A DNA stretch of 64,000 nucleotides from Gnetum montanum (lineage: Eukaryota > Streptophyta > Gnetopsida > Gnetales > Gnetaceae), in assembly GCA_015680685.1 (NCBI GenBank), contig MNCI01037900.1:402373-466372 (forward strand), given 5' to 3'. The translations under genes and the position numbers were made by a program. This document shows positions 10,264-21,801 of this stretch, piece after piece (position 1 is the stretch's first letter; the number at the start of each line of letters is the position of its first letter). The notes beneath the pieces were generated by a model. That model did not search any database. It was not told the DNA's origin and saw nothing but the letters and a program-made list of their open reading frames with translations.

Positions 10264-11132
10264 TAATGAGTAGCAAGTAGTTCCTCTACCGAACCATATG
10301 AATCACAATCATGCACTAGCAATCTAGTTGAATTCCATGGAATTAGCACCTAAGGATGCCTATAGACAAATATGGTGACTTGGGGAAATATGATTATTGT
10401 TTTCTTAGCTCTAACTTATGTAGACTTAGTTGTATGGTTAACTGTGAGCCAAGGTATATCATATTTATTTATATTTTATATTTTTATATATGTAATCCTA
10501 AGCATTGAGGTAAAGATAATTGATTGGTAAATTAACTAGTTTAACTATCTAATGGTTCTTAAGCTACTAACCTAACATAAGCATCTCAACCTACTTATGG
10601 TACACATCCTAAACTTGTATCAACATTATTGCATTACCAAGTGTCTATTTTAGGGTGTACCAATTAGCCATAACTAGGATTACCAAGCATTAAATAGTAT
10701 GCTTGAAGTATTTGTACTTATAGGTGTTCATTATTAGAAGCATTAATTAACTAAGGATAAGAATGTAAATTATATTATTAATAATAAAGGGCATGGAATA
10801 AACATTAATCTATGCTACAAGGAGTATCAAGAAGCTCATATTTATTATTAGTCATAATAATGTGTTCAAATACAAGATGCTCAAATAAAGATTTGTACAA
10901 TTGCTTAAAGTCCTACTGCAGGTACTTGGAAAATATTCTAACTCTAGTGAAAGAAAACTACAATAACTTGGCTACACTAATGACATAATTTTTCATAAAT
11001 GTAGTGGGTAAGCACATTTATATAGGTGTGACATGACACTACATCGCTACATCTTTTCATGTGTTGATAAGGCTATCTCAACGAGGTTGCATTGATGCAT
11101 GTCCATCAACATAGTTAGTGAATGATTCATCA
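10264..11132 (-). repeat. 3' LTR of element B
   Basis: 869 bp, matching 33800-34671 along its whole length. The outer end reads taatgag where the partner has tgatgag; the inner end is gattcatca. A TATATAAA box is readable on the minus strand, within the shared 'cacatttatataggtg' segment. It lacks the GATATC palindrome array of the A/C/D/E LTRs. Confidence 0.85.
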
Positions 11133-11370
11133 TACCTCCACAACTAGGTGCAAACTCATCCTTGAGTAAACAAAAGTAAGATCAAGCTTCTTATAAAATT
11201 GGAAAGAAATGAAATTTATTGACTAACTAACTTAACTAACTAACTAACATTGAGTGCAAAATTGTATGGAACTATAAAAATTACAAAAATGGGTTTCCTT
11301 GACAAAAAAAATGGACACCCTTACAAACTTGGTAGCATAAACCCTCAAATTATTAAAGACAAGGTGAAGA

Positions 11371-13699
11371 TCAAATAGTTCTAGGAGGTGGAGGCTCCTG
11401 GGATGCCGAAGGACCTTCACCAAGCTCTAGCACTCATGGCAGTGGTGGTGGCTGAGGTTATCCTTGTGCAGTTGCTACTTTTGGTGGCAAGTTGAAAGCA
11501 TCTAACAATGCTTTTACTTTTTCATCCTTTCCTAGTGCGTCATATGCATTCCATGCAACTTCACAGATGTGGGCTAGTGTAGGAATGTTCGACAGTAGGA
11601 CAATATTGGGAACAACTCCTTGATGTTCACAAACCTTGCTATGAATTATTTCTATTTGATGTTGAACATCCTGATGAGGTTCTTCAACTCATGGTAGTTA
11701 TTAACTCTTCTAGATAGGTCCTCAACAATCGATCATTGATTTTTGAATCAACTCCTGAGGACTTCAAGCTTAGCATTGGCTATCTCCAACTTTTACTTAG
11801 TCTCTTTGTGATCCTCGAATTCAGCCTCGTAAAGGAGGTATGAATTGGCCACCTTCTTCTCCAATTTTGACCTTGGCTTTCCCATAGTTAGCATAGCCAA
11901 GTTGGCATATCAAAGGTTGGTGAGCTCCATGTACTCTATTATCTCTTCTATTTCCAACTCCTTCATGTGGATTTTGACGTTGTTATATGCATTTAAGCCA
12001 TTGAAAATTGGCTTCTACACATCATCTCTTTTTTGGAGCTATTGGAGTATCTCATTCATCTTTGCCTTGGTCAATTGGATTTCCTTCTTGTTCACTTCTT
12101 TGAGAAACCCCACCTAGTTCCTATAGTGATTCTTTACTCATTTAAGCTTCAGGGCCTCATTTTTCTAGGTGGCTACCTCAATGGCTATCTTTTGGTGAGG
12201 TGCCAGGACTTTCTCCATAGAGAGATTGTGATTTTCTACTTCCAACCTCCTCAAGTCAAGGTTCACCTTGGCTAGCTGCTCCTACTACAATCTCAAAAAT
12301 TTGACCATTTGGTCTTTTTTCTCCTCAACATTTTGAAGGCAATGAATATTCTTTATAAGGATGAAGTTCTCCTTGTAGACTTGAGCCAAGTTCTTATCAA
12401 TGTTGATGGCTAATGCTTCATATAAGAAGGTGTCAAACGCTATTATCTCCTTAACATTCTCAACCTCCCTTAATTTCTAATAAAGCTATAAGAAAGATTC
12501 ACCTCTATTGATGTCCTAGTTGAGAATGGTAGGGTTAGAAATGGAGCAGTATCTTGCAACCAACTGATGGTTCTTGTAATTTTTTTGAGGTGGCTCAACA
12601 CTAGTTAATAGACCGATGGCTCTCCACCACTTACCTCACCTTGTTGTTGTTGTAGCAACTATTCACAAATTTTCATCAACCATTTAATACCTATGTAGGC
12701 CTCTAGTGTGGTCTCATTAGTAGGTGTTGGTGATGGCCACTCCTCTTCTAGTAACTTGGTAGCTAGTTTGTCCTTCATCATCTCCTACCAAGATGTGACA
12801 AGATCATGGCAGAGCATGTCATTAGGGTAACATGTTATGCCTCCCCTTTGAAAAAGCTTTCAGATAAGACATGGGAAGGGAAGTGTCTTCCTCCCTTGCT
12901 CATTTTCTTTAAAGAATTTCTTGATTTTGAGGTAAATATGGTGAGGTAGGTTGATGGGAAACTTGTTGCTCAAAGTGATGCATGGATGGGAGGAGAAGGC
13001 TATCATCTTATTGGACCTCATCATAGGATTTAGGTGATAGGCTACTATCTTAAAGTAAGCTTTCTCCACCTTATTCAATGCACCATACTCTTTACATTCC
13101 ATCCCATAACAATGTTGGATCCATTCTTTCTTTGCTTCTAGGTCTACCTTGATAGAGATCTCTACAAGGGTTGCCCCTGTATCAGGAAAGTTAGGGATCT
13201 ACATAATGGTCTCAACTAAATAGGAGATGGTTACGTCCTTTATCTTAACCATCATGTCTCCCTACTAGTTTTTCCAAAAGAGGTATGTCTCTCCCATCTA
13301 CCATTCTCCACTAGATGAGAGAATGAACCACATGGGAGACCCTTGTAGTTGAGTACAAACTTTCTTTGGTGCCAAGTCCAAGAAGAAACTGAAGTTAAGT
13401 TCTTAGAAAACTAAACTTTGAACCTCCTTAAAATGAAATATTTCAAGGAAATCCTTAATCAATGTGACTTTTTCATTAGGCCTTGGCCTTAGTATCTCAA
13501 CTTGCCTGGACTGGCCAATGGCTGCTATGGAAATCTGGTAAACAAATTCCACTTTAGGCTTCTCCCGAAGATGTCCTGGTACATGGGCTTTGGCCTCTTA
13601 TTCTTGGTACTGTTGTTGTTGCTAGCTCCTTCCTCCTCTTGACCATTTCTCCCTTGGTTGGGATGGTCCTTCAGTTGGTAATCCCCTATTTGGTACCAT
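11371..13699 (-). pseudogene. ORF3 of element B: long coiled-coil-rich 3' reading frame
   Basis: Between integrase and the 3' LTR the minus strand holds a decayed frame of about 775 codons in the sense direction. It starts MVPNRGLPTEGPSQP at the end of an intron remnant. The middle (about 13450-13150) has EVQSLVF, QLQGSPMWFIL and GETYLFWKN and aligns with D's ORF3. A better-kept 80-codon stretch lies at 12860-13102. From about 12480 to 11700 it is rich in Leu, Glu and Lys in heptad-like order, suggesting a long coiled coil. It ends in a Pro-rich tail (PQPPPLP, SQEPPPPR). No signal peptide or membrane segment is visible, so an envelope role is not supported. Function unknown. Confidence 0.55.
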
Positions 13700-13744
13700 C
13701 TATGATCACAAACATAACTAAGGATTAGTGACTAATGTCTAATC
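13700..13744 (-). other. Degenerate ORF3 intron of element B
   Basis: Immediately before the ORF3 ATGG the minus strand reads GTGATCATAG, a plausible acceptor with CAG changed to TAG. CACTAATCC, a branch-site match, lies about 26 nt upstream, the same spacing as in D and A. The donor position reads CCAAG|GATTAG, with GT replaced by GA. The intron is shorter here than in relatives and probably non-functional. Confidence 0.4.
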
Positions 13745-15350
13745 CTTGGTTCTCTTTGATATCTTTCTCTTCTTTGAAGGTGCAAGTTATAGTGCTTTGT
13801 ATGTGCTTTGGGCTTTGAAAATTGCAAAGAAACTATAAAAAAATTGGCTAAGTATTAGTGCATATTTATAGACTTTTTGTCATGCATCAATGCATCAAGC
13901 TGTGTCAATGGAAATGCGTCAACGTAGCCTAACAAGATAATTTTCCACAATAAAACACTAAGTGTTGGGGAAGAGTTTGATGATGAAATTGGAGTTCAAA
14001 GAAAGCCAAAAAAAATCCTAGAATAATGATAAATCATGAAATAGAACTTATAATTAATTTGGGAAAGGAGATTTGAATAAAATTATATTTCCAAGCAGCA
14101 AAAAAAATTGGATGTTTCTCATTGGAAAACAATGGAACTGAGTGAAAAATAACTAAGAAATAGGTAGTTAAACCACCCAGAACAAGTAGTATGCAAGTGG
14201 ATCCTCCCCATAATAGGTTCATGCCCTTAATGCCCTTGCATGCCCTCATACTTATGAGTCCGTAGGAACCAAGGATGGGTAATGGTCATGGATTGCTAAA
14301 ACTTATATCCACACAAGAAATCATCAAAGAAGTAGGAGATACCAAAACAAACACACTAATTAACCATGATAAGAGGTAGTGAGATGGTAGATGGAAGAGT
14401 GTGAACAATTGGAGATAGTGTGTGAAAATGAAGTCTCATAGCCTAATCACATGATGTCCTTTATGAATTATGTGATTAATGTGACCCGATATTATTCCAT
14501 TCTTAGTTGGAATGAAATCCTTCCACTTTCTATGACTTCACACTGTCACACTAGACCATTCAATCCTAGAGTTCATGAACACTCCCAGAGATCACCCACC
14601 ATTTCAAATATAGAAGAAAAGAAATGCAAAAATTTAAGAGGGCCTTAGTTAGACAGGTGTCTTCAAGTATGGATAACATCTCTTTCCAACCCCATAACTA
14701 GTGCTTGTAGCCCATTATTTTGTCTAAGGAGCATGCTTTGAATTTCTATGGTTTCTTTTTCATGAAAACCACAACATGCAAAGAAATTGCTTCCTATTAA
14801 TGGTCGACATTAGAAATGGTTAGGAATCGATGAGAATATCCATAAAAGTCTAGACCATAGGCAAGTACAAAAGGTGTCAAGTCCCCTTGAAGCCACACCC
14901 TTATTAATTCAACTTCATTCATGTTAAGCTTGGTAAGTACTAAGGTCATATATTCTTTATAAATTATTATGAAGAAAGGAACTCATGATTCCAAGATGAG
15001 AGAACACCATGGAGTTGAGTGAAATGGGTGGATGACTTGAGATCACTACCTAATATCATAAGAAATCCAATGTCTCATTAATCAATGTCATAATTCAAGA
15101 ATGAAATCCATTGATTAAGTAATCAGTTCAACCAATATAGTTTAATAAACCTCCAACAATCAATAGTTGTATCAAGCACCAAAGTCCTTATGGTAAAAAA
15201 GAAGAAACACACATGTAAGAAAAATCAAATAAGAAAAAATATATAAGAAATTGCAAAATATTCAAGAAAACAAAAAATGTATAAAGAATAATGTAAAAAA
15301 AAAATTTGAAAAATCAAGGAGACATTACAAAGTGTTAGCATGGATGGCCA
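13745..15350 (-). other. 3' non-coding region of element B
   Basis: This stretch lies between the integrase end and the ORF3 intron in B. It contains the conserved hairpin (14189-14243) and an A-rich tract at about 15200-15310, which is T-rich in the sense direction. It begins at a 'gatggccatctcccccatgact' block near 15350, the same post-pol landmark found in A, C and E1. I see no gene in it. Confidence 0.6.
14189..14243 (-). other. Conserved 3'-region hairpin, element B copy
   Basis: In the sense (minus) direction the arms are GCATGCAAG and CTTGCATAC. They pair in eight of nine positions and flank the conserved loop (GGCATTAAGGGCATGAACC ... GGGGAGGATCCA). The stem bases differ from those of A (GTCAG/CTGAC), while pairing is kept. 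Confidence 0.6.
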
Positions 15351-15359
15351 TCTCCCCCA

Positions 15360-15993
15360 TGACTAAGTTGCAAGAGAAGATCCGAAACATTAAGCATGCT
15401 TAGCCATTGGTTAAGGTGTTCTGGCCATTTACTCTTGTCTCCAAGAAAGGTTTGACTTATTTCATGTTGACCAATAACCATTTGTTTGGGTTGGTAGGAT
15501 GGTAAATCATCATGGTCCTAGATGAAAATTTTCATGGATAATGTAAGGATCCTTCCATAGCATTTGAAATTTAATACATTGAGGTACATGTATGAGGTTC
15601 CATTAGAGTACCTTATCTCCTAGTTGACATTTAACTTTCCTTATTTTGAGGTCATGGCCTTTTACACTTCATGCAAGGATACAACCACTAATCAATTTTC
15701 ATCTAGCATGTTCAGATTCATCAATCTTTCTCTTTGGGATAGATTTAGACCCAAGTCAAGGTCATAGTCCATTAAAAGTATAAAAATTTTGGTTTGGATA
15801 GGAACAGTTGGGAGTTTCCCATACACTAACTCATAAGGAGAGTAACTGATATGAAGTTTCCATATTGATCGGTAAGTTCAAAAAGCATCATTGAGTCTGG
15901 TTCTCTAGTCCTTCCTATACTTACTAACTGTGCATGTTAGTATTTTTGTTATTCCTTTATTTGTGACCTCCTATTGACTATTGGCTTGGGGGT
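15360..15993 (-). pseudogene. Element B integrase, C-terminal part (downstream of the A insertion)
   Basis: Read on the minus strand from 15993 the frame resumes straight after the YHP motif of the integrase core, at the position of the catalytic Glu segment. It continues through VSKYRKD, YSPYELVYGKLPTVPIQT and later C-terminal sequence toward the post-pol landmark at 15350. These motifs align with A's integrase (SPYELVYGKLPKLPIQT). Several stops are present. The upstream half is at 25363-25970, displaced by 9.4 kb of element A. Confidence 0.75.
15989..15993. repeat. Target-site duplication GGGGT, left side of element A
   Basis: GGGGT precedes the left LTR of A and is repeated exactly at 25363-25367 after the right LTR. 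Joining the flanks restores the reading order of B's integrase, which confirms the insertion. Confidence 0.9.
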
Positions 15994-16791
15994 TGATGAG
16001 CCACAATATCGCATCCACCACTGCGATATCACGTATGCGATATCATAGCCCACCGCAATGTCTATAAATAAGAGGTAGCTTTCCCTATTTTAGGCATCTA
16101 GATTTAGACCCTTAGCCAGACTATAGCATTTTTACCATTCCAGAGTTAGAATAATTTCCATGTGCCCACAGTAGGAGTTTTAAAGTGAACGGATCTTTAT
16201 TTGAGAAAATTGTACCTGAGCACACATTTGTGTACGACAATAAAGATGAACTTTCTGATAAACCTTGTAGCATATGGACTAAGCTAAATAGGATTTAATT
16301 ATTGTTGAATGTTTAAATGCTTTCCTAGATAATCAATCTCTCTCAACCCTTGACTCTCCTAGTTAAGTGCATTTAGTACGACCGCTTCAAGCATGTGTGT
16401 AACGCTTGGTAACCCAGTAATGAGTAGCGTTTGGTAATCCCAGTAGCATTGCACTAGTTCAAGGTTTGTGTGGCAAGTGGGAATGGATACTGGTGCTAGG
16501 AAAATTAGAACTTAGTTAGTAAATAGTTAATGAAAGTTAGTCACTTAGTTCTCTTCACCTTCCCCTATTAGCATAAGACATTAAAAACATAAAAGATATA
16601 AAAATCATATACCTCAAGCTTACTTAACCAGACAGCCATGACAATACAAGTAAGTTTGGGAAGACAACGATTGATTAACCTTAAGTGCTCCATTAAGTCA
16701 CACAAGCACTTAGTCCTTGGAGTTCAACTGGATCATGCATGAGATTCTCGTATTTGTATGGTTGAGTGTAGGGATACCTCGCCACTCATCA
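15994..16791 (+). repeat. 5' LTR of element A
   Basis: It begins TGATGAG and ends CTCATCA. Two GATATC palindromes, 14 bp apart (16025-16030 and 16039-16044), lie upstream of TATAAATA (16063-16070); AATAAA is at 16239-16244. Its length equals that of the 3' LTR. Confidence 0.92.
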
Positions 16792-16792
16792 T

Positions 16793-16810
16793 TGGCGTTT
16801 TTGTCGGGGA
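16793..16810 (+). promoter_or_regulatory. Primer-binding site for tRNA-Asp, element A
   Basis: TGGCGTTTTTGTCGGGGA lies one base after the LTR. Against the complement of a plant tRNA-Asp 3' end (TGGCGCCGTTGCCGGGGA) it matches 14 of 18. Three of the four differences are C-to-T and one is G-to-T. Confidence 0.8.
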
Positions 16811-16937
16811 CTTAGTTGTTTGTGTGCTATGTAGAACATAGGAGATCATTCATATAATTGGGATGCTAGAATGAACCCTTAGGGTTGATCAAAAGAAAAA
16901 TAAGACAACCGTAATTAGCACACCAAACAAGACAAAA

Positions 16938-18940
16938 ATGTCTTCTTCTTTGCATAAAAGCACTTCACCGCCTAGGAAAAACACTAGAGACAGTTGGCGG
17001 CATAACACGTAACCAAGATCCACCAGTTCCTCAACAATTCCATGTGGTATATATTCATCACAATGAGTATATACTCAACTTTACCTTTATTCTCCATCAA
17101 GATGAACAACTGTGTTGGAGAGACTTGAAGGGTAACATAGTGTTGCCTCCAGACTGAGCAATCCCCAACATGCTCCTTCGTGCTCTTACATGAATAGGCA
17201 TGTCAAAATTGTATGCAAAGTATGTTGCATGTGATTATGACATAAGCAACTACCATCCCACAGAAGTGCAACATCAACGGGACTTGCGACAGGAGAGTTA
17301 CCACACATCTTTGAAGGGCAAAGGACCCCATAACACTCCATCTGTCTTAAGCAAAATTAGGTGAACCTATTTCAATAGGTTCTCCACAAAATGATGTTCC
17401 CCCTCCTAACAATGGTGAGGAGGTGGTTTATCATAACCTTCACTCCATGATTCACAACCTTGGTTCTGATCCCCACAAACACCAAGTGTTCAATGACGGA
17501 ACACAAACACATGATAAGGGTGGGCATTCTGATCGTCATCACGATCGGGGCCGAGACCACCGAAGAGAAGGTAGGAAACATCGTCATGGCGATAGTTCTC
17601 CTTCTTCTTCACCTTCATCATCACATTCACACTCTCCTTCAGTATCAGGATGCAGTCATAAGGAACCTAACCGTGAGGATAAGGGTAAGCAAAGTGAGAA
17701 ACCTCAATGAGAGAGTCAGGAAAAAGGACGAGGGCATTCTAGAGAATCACAGCATGGAAGAAGGGAGAGTAGGGAACCACATAGACATCATAGACGCTAT
17801 GAAAGAAATGACCACGAAGAACCCCTACTTGCAACCCGAAGCATGTAAGACATCACGGAGGCCGTAAGAATTCCCACAAGGCACCAAAAAGATAGTAGGA
17901 TCAAGAGGTTAGACATGAATAATATCCCATGATTTGAGGGAGGATACAACGCTGATCCTTAGAACCACTTACAAGAATTTCATGATGCATGTGCCTTGTA
18001 GAACATTGAGAACGAATGGCAAAAGCTAAAGTTTTTCCCAAGGACACTAGTAAAAGAAGCGGAAAGTTGGTACTAGTCCTTAGAATCGGAATCCATTCAA
18101 AGGTGGAGTACGATGCTAGAACTGTTTAATGATAAGTATCAAATGTACTCTTGGGTGTCCAACCTACAAAAGAAAATCCAAGGATAGAAGTAAGAAAGTC
18201 ATGAACCCTTGGATGCTACCATGGGCCAATATTATGCACTGCTACATCGTTGCCCAGGCCATGGTTACTTGCAGCAGGATCAACTACACCATCTCATAGA
18301 TGGACTTAGGCATGAAACCAGAAGAACCCTTGGAACATATGCCCAAGGGAGATTATCAGAGCTTAGGTCCCATCAAGTTCATAGATTGTTGGAGCAAGTA
18401 GCTAAGGAAGAAGGGGATCTAGGTAAGAGAGAAAGTGTGGAAGAGTAAAATCGCGATCCTTCCCTCTGAAAAAGGGAAGTAAGATTTTGTGAGGAGGAGG
18501 AAGAGTCATCACGCGAAGAGATGGTGAATAGGAAAACCTTGCCACTCCAAAAATTAATAATAAAAGTGTTGGCAAAGGTAGACCAAATGTGGGACTCCTT
18601 AGATAGTAGATTTGAAATTGTTCTCAAAATTGTAGAGGAGTTTAAGAAGCGAGGTAGTGACTATGAAAAAAAGAAAAAGAGGGATTTGGACCATGCACGT
18701 AACAAAGGTAAGGGTAAAATGACCATCACTAAAGAGGTTGTGGATTCTGATATGAAAAATGATGGTGGATGTAAGATATGCCAGTATGACCATCCTAAGG
18801 GATGTTGCCCAGTAATCTCACACCTACAAGAGTCTGGGATGTATGCACTTAACCCACGACTTAACAAACAGCAAACACCTTGATAGTTACCTTATCCCCA
18901 AGGTAACCCAAGGCAGTTCCACCAACCTTTAACGTATTAC
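16938..18940 (+). pseudogene. gag of element A
   Basis: The ATG at 16938 opens MSSSLHKSTSPPRK, matching the C gag start. The N-terminal part is broken by stops. A low-complexity block follows at 17480-17710, rich in Arg, His, Asp and Ser (SDRHHDRGRDHRREGRKHRH, then Ser-Pro repeats). The capsid-like core at 18209-18448 has MGQYYALLHRCPGHGYL and LIDGLRHETRRTLGTYAQG, typical of Retrotrans_gag. Next come a Lys/Glu-rich stretch and a CX2CX3HX3C zinc knuckle (18770-18808, CKICQYDHPKGC) for RNA binding. A Pro/Gln/Tyr-rich tail leads into protease in the same frame. Confidence 0.8.
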
Positions 18941-19499
18941 CCAAGTAGAACTCCACCAAAACCTATTGAGAAACACCAATAGTGGCAATACCCACAGTCA
19001 TGGGGGATGCCACCACCATGGCAACAATACCCTTACCGGCAACCAAACCCATATGGCTATTACATGCAGTAGCCAATCTCTCCATGTGACTCTGTTGGTC
19101 ACGTGACATCACAACATCACTACCAAGCTTAGGAGTATTATAGGACTCCTTCTCCTAGGGGAGACACACCACATACATACCATCCTCCAAATCCATCCAC
19201 AACCCTCACACCGATAACTCCATTACCGCTCGCTCCAGCAATGCAAGGGGAACTCCCCACTCAACTGTAGCAATCTAATGTCACGAGGGCTATTAATCCT
19301 CAACCCGAAGTTGGTTCTGACAACCTTATGCAAAAAATATCTTTCTTCAGAACCAACAATCCAACCAAGCCTTCACCATCACAAGCAGTTGAACATCTGA
19401 ACACCTCCCTATCAAGTAAGGCTTTGGGGCCTCCTTCAACCCAAAAATTGAGCTTAACACACACGGTTATGTTGACACATGTCATTACTGATTGGATTA

Positions 19500-20017
19500 A
19501 GGTGGGCCACCTTCCCAAGAAATTCTCTAATCCTGGAAGTCCTCTAATCTATCTCCAAGTCGCTAGGAAAGAACCATGTAAAGCTCTTCTGGACTTAGGT
19601 TCCGGATTCAACATAATATCACAAGAGATGTATAAATCTTGGAACCTACCTCCCTTAAGGAAGAGTAACATTTGACTAGAGCTGGCTGACCAGTCCATCA
19701 CTATTCCCTTGCGACTGGTGGAGTACATCGTTACCACTATATGTAGGTGGTCATATCCAGCTGATTTCCTAGTGATACAAGTAAACAATAGTAAGGGGGA
19801 CTTCCCAATAATAATGGGAAGAGCATGGCTAAGCACTATAGATGCATGCCTAGGAATTTGTGATCTTTCTTTGGAAATATTCAAGAAGAACACTTTTGGA
19901 AAGATCGAGAAGAAGAAAGTTCCATGCATCGCATACAGTGACACGGGGTGCCATTGCGTGCAGAAATCATGGGTTATGAAAAGTTTAGCATTTCCTACAT
20001 GCAATCGGTGTGCATAA
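19500..20017 (+). pseudogene. Retropepsin-like protease of element A
   Basis: The frame contains CKALLDLGSGFNIISQEMY with the Asp-Leu-Gly active site at 19592-19600. Downstream are VNNSKGDFPIIMGRAWLS and IDACLGICDLSLEI, the second half of the aspartic protease fold. C has Asp-Ser-Gly at this position and B has Asp-Leu-Gly; Athila-type proteases commonly use DLG, so the Leu need not be a lesion. Stops before and after show it is inactive. Confidence 0.75.
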
Positions 20018-20077
20018 GACATTAGTATACAAAAGTGCCTGTATGCGATAGCCACACGATAAGAAGACACCTAGTGG

Positions 20078-21297
20078 TTGATGGTTGATCAAGAGAGCAA
20101 CTCACTAACATGCATGGAACTAACTGAGGGAATAACTAGTGCTTACATTGAAAGCATAGACACACTGGAGAAAGTTCATTGCCAACTTCCAAGCTTTAAT
20201 CTTGAAAACATCAACTGGGGGAAGTTGGAAATTCTTGAGAGATTTAAACAAGAGCCCCTTGATTTGAAACCATTGCCCACCGGTCTGAAGTATATGACCC
20301 TCAAAAATGGAAAACTGGTGATCATCAACGCAAGACTTGTTCCCAAACAAAAATAAAGACTACTAGAAGTGATAAACAAGTGGTCAAAATCCTTTGCTTG
20401 GTCATACCTCGAGTTAACTAGAATAGATCCTAGGATATGCCAGCATAAGATTTACATGGACCCCTCCATGAAACCTCGAAAACAACCGCAGAGGCGATTG
20501 AATCTAAAATTCAAGCAAATAGTAAAAGAAGAAATAGAACAGCTTCTTAAGGCTGGGTTCATATATCCCATTGCTAATAGTGAATGGATCAGCCCTCTAG
20601 TGATCGTGCCTAAAAAGGGAGGAAAATGGAGGTTGTGTATATATTTTAGGCTACTGAATATGGCAACATTCAAGGATCACTTCCCATTGCCATTCATTAA
20701 CCAATTCTTAGACACCATAGTAGGGCATCGCTATTATAGTTTTCTGGATGACTATAGTGGATACAACCAAATACAGATAGCACCAAAAGATCAAGCCAAG
20801 ACAACATTCACCAATCCTTGAGGAATGTTTGCATATAAAAAATGCCATTTGGCTTGTGCAATGCTCCTGCCACATTTCAACGCCTAGTTCTAAGCATATT
20901 CCAATAGTAGATAGGAAACAGAGTGGAATTTTTTATGAACAACTTCTCCACTTATGGAACAAGCTTTGATCAAGCCTTGGACTGATTAGAGCAAGTGCTG
21001 AAAAGATGCGTAGAAACCAACTTAAGGCTCAATTGGTAGAAAATCCATCTAATGGTCCAAGAAGGCATAGTACTTGGACATAAGATTTCACATTCAGGAA
21101 CAGACGTAGACCTAGATAAAGTTAGGGTCATCCAAGGAATCACCCGACAATCGAAAACTGTTAAAGACATTCGATCATTCCTTGGACACACTGACTACTA
21201 TAGGAGATTCATTGAGAACTTCTCCAAGGTTGCCAAACCATTGGTAGAACTAAAAAAGAAGGATGCACCATTTGAATGGACCAGGGAATGTGAATGA
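20078..21297 (+). pseudogene. Reverse transcriptase of element A
   Basis: RT motifs run in order: EEIEQLLKAGFIYPIANSEW, SPLVIVPKKGGKWRLCI, FKDHFPLPFINQFLD, YYSFLDDYSGYNQIQIAP. After a stop comes a frame change at the A-run near 20840, where one base appears lost, placing later motifs in another frame. The catalytic box reads FMNNF at 20932-20946 instead of F/Y-M-D-D, both Asp codons having become Asn through G-to-A. The thumb region (SFLGHTDYYRRFIENFSKVA) is intact at 21170-21230. The enzyme is dead. Confidence 0.85.
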
Positions 21298-21780
21298 GCA
21301 TTCCAAACTTTGAAATAGAGGCTTGTGAAAACTCCCATTCTACAAGCCCCTGACTAGTCCATACCATTCCATATAATGACTAACGCATCCAATTATGCCT
21401 TAGGAGCCGTACTTAAATAGTTAGATGACCAAAAACATCCTTACTACATTCACTGTTCAACTAGGAGTATCGTCAGTGCACAACTTAACTACACAACTAC
21501 AGAAAAAGAATTAATGGTTGTAGTGTTTGCACTGGATAAGTTTAGGCACTATGTGTTAGGTTATAAAGTGTTCATCCATATGGATCATAGTGCAATAAGG
21601 TTCCTCATGAACAAGCCAACGGTTAGCCCTCGTACTATACGATGGCTGGTAATCCTATAGGAGTTTTATCTAACTATGATCAATCGAAAGGGCACCGAGA
21701 ATGTAGTTGTAGATCATTTATCTCGGTTCCACTGGGATAGCAAAGAGGATAAATATGCCATATCCAATCATTTTCCTGAC
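21298..21780 (+). pseudogene. RNase H domain of element A
   Basis: The frame after RT shows TNASNYALGAVL (first acidic site changed from Asp to Asn), TRSIVSAQLNYTTTEKELMV, and later HMDHSAIRFLMN and INRKGTENVVVDHLSR, the standard gypsy RNase H end motif. Several tryptophan or glutamine codons have become stops. It lies between RT and integrase as expected. Confidence 0.8.
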
Positions 21781-21801
21781 TAAGCCCTCTTTGCTGGTGT
21801 A

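Noticed and set aside
11845-12275. Plus-strand frames of 80-90 codons
   Set aside because: They are antisense to B's ORF3, which carries the homology to D and the coiled-coil pattern.
11371-13699. ORF3 as an envelope gene
   Set aside because: The position and splice site fit env-like genes of Athila-type elements. However, I see no signal peptide, transmembrane segment or furin-like site in B or D; charged coiled-coil sequence dominates.
17460-17867. 135-codon frame overlapping gag of element A in another frame
   Set aside because: It is an out-of-frame shadow of the Arg/His/Ser-rich gag block. The frame that matches C's gag is 17423-17710.
19549-20070. 173-codon minus-strand frame over the protease of element A
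   Set aside because: Antisense shadow; an equivalent shadow appears antisense to C's protease (39841-40224). Protease motifs are on the sense strand.
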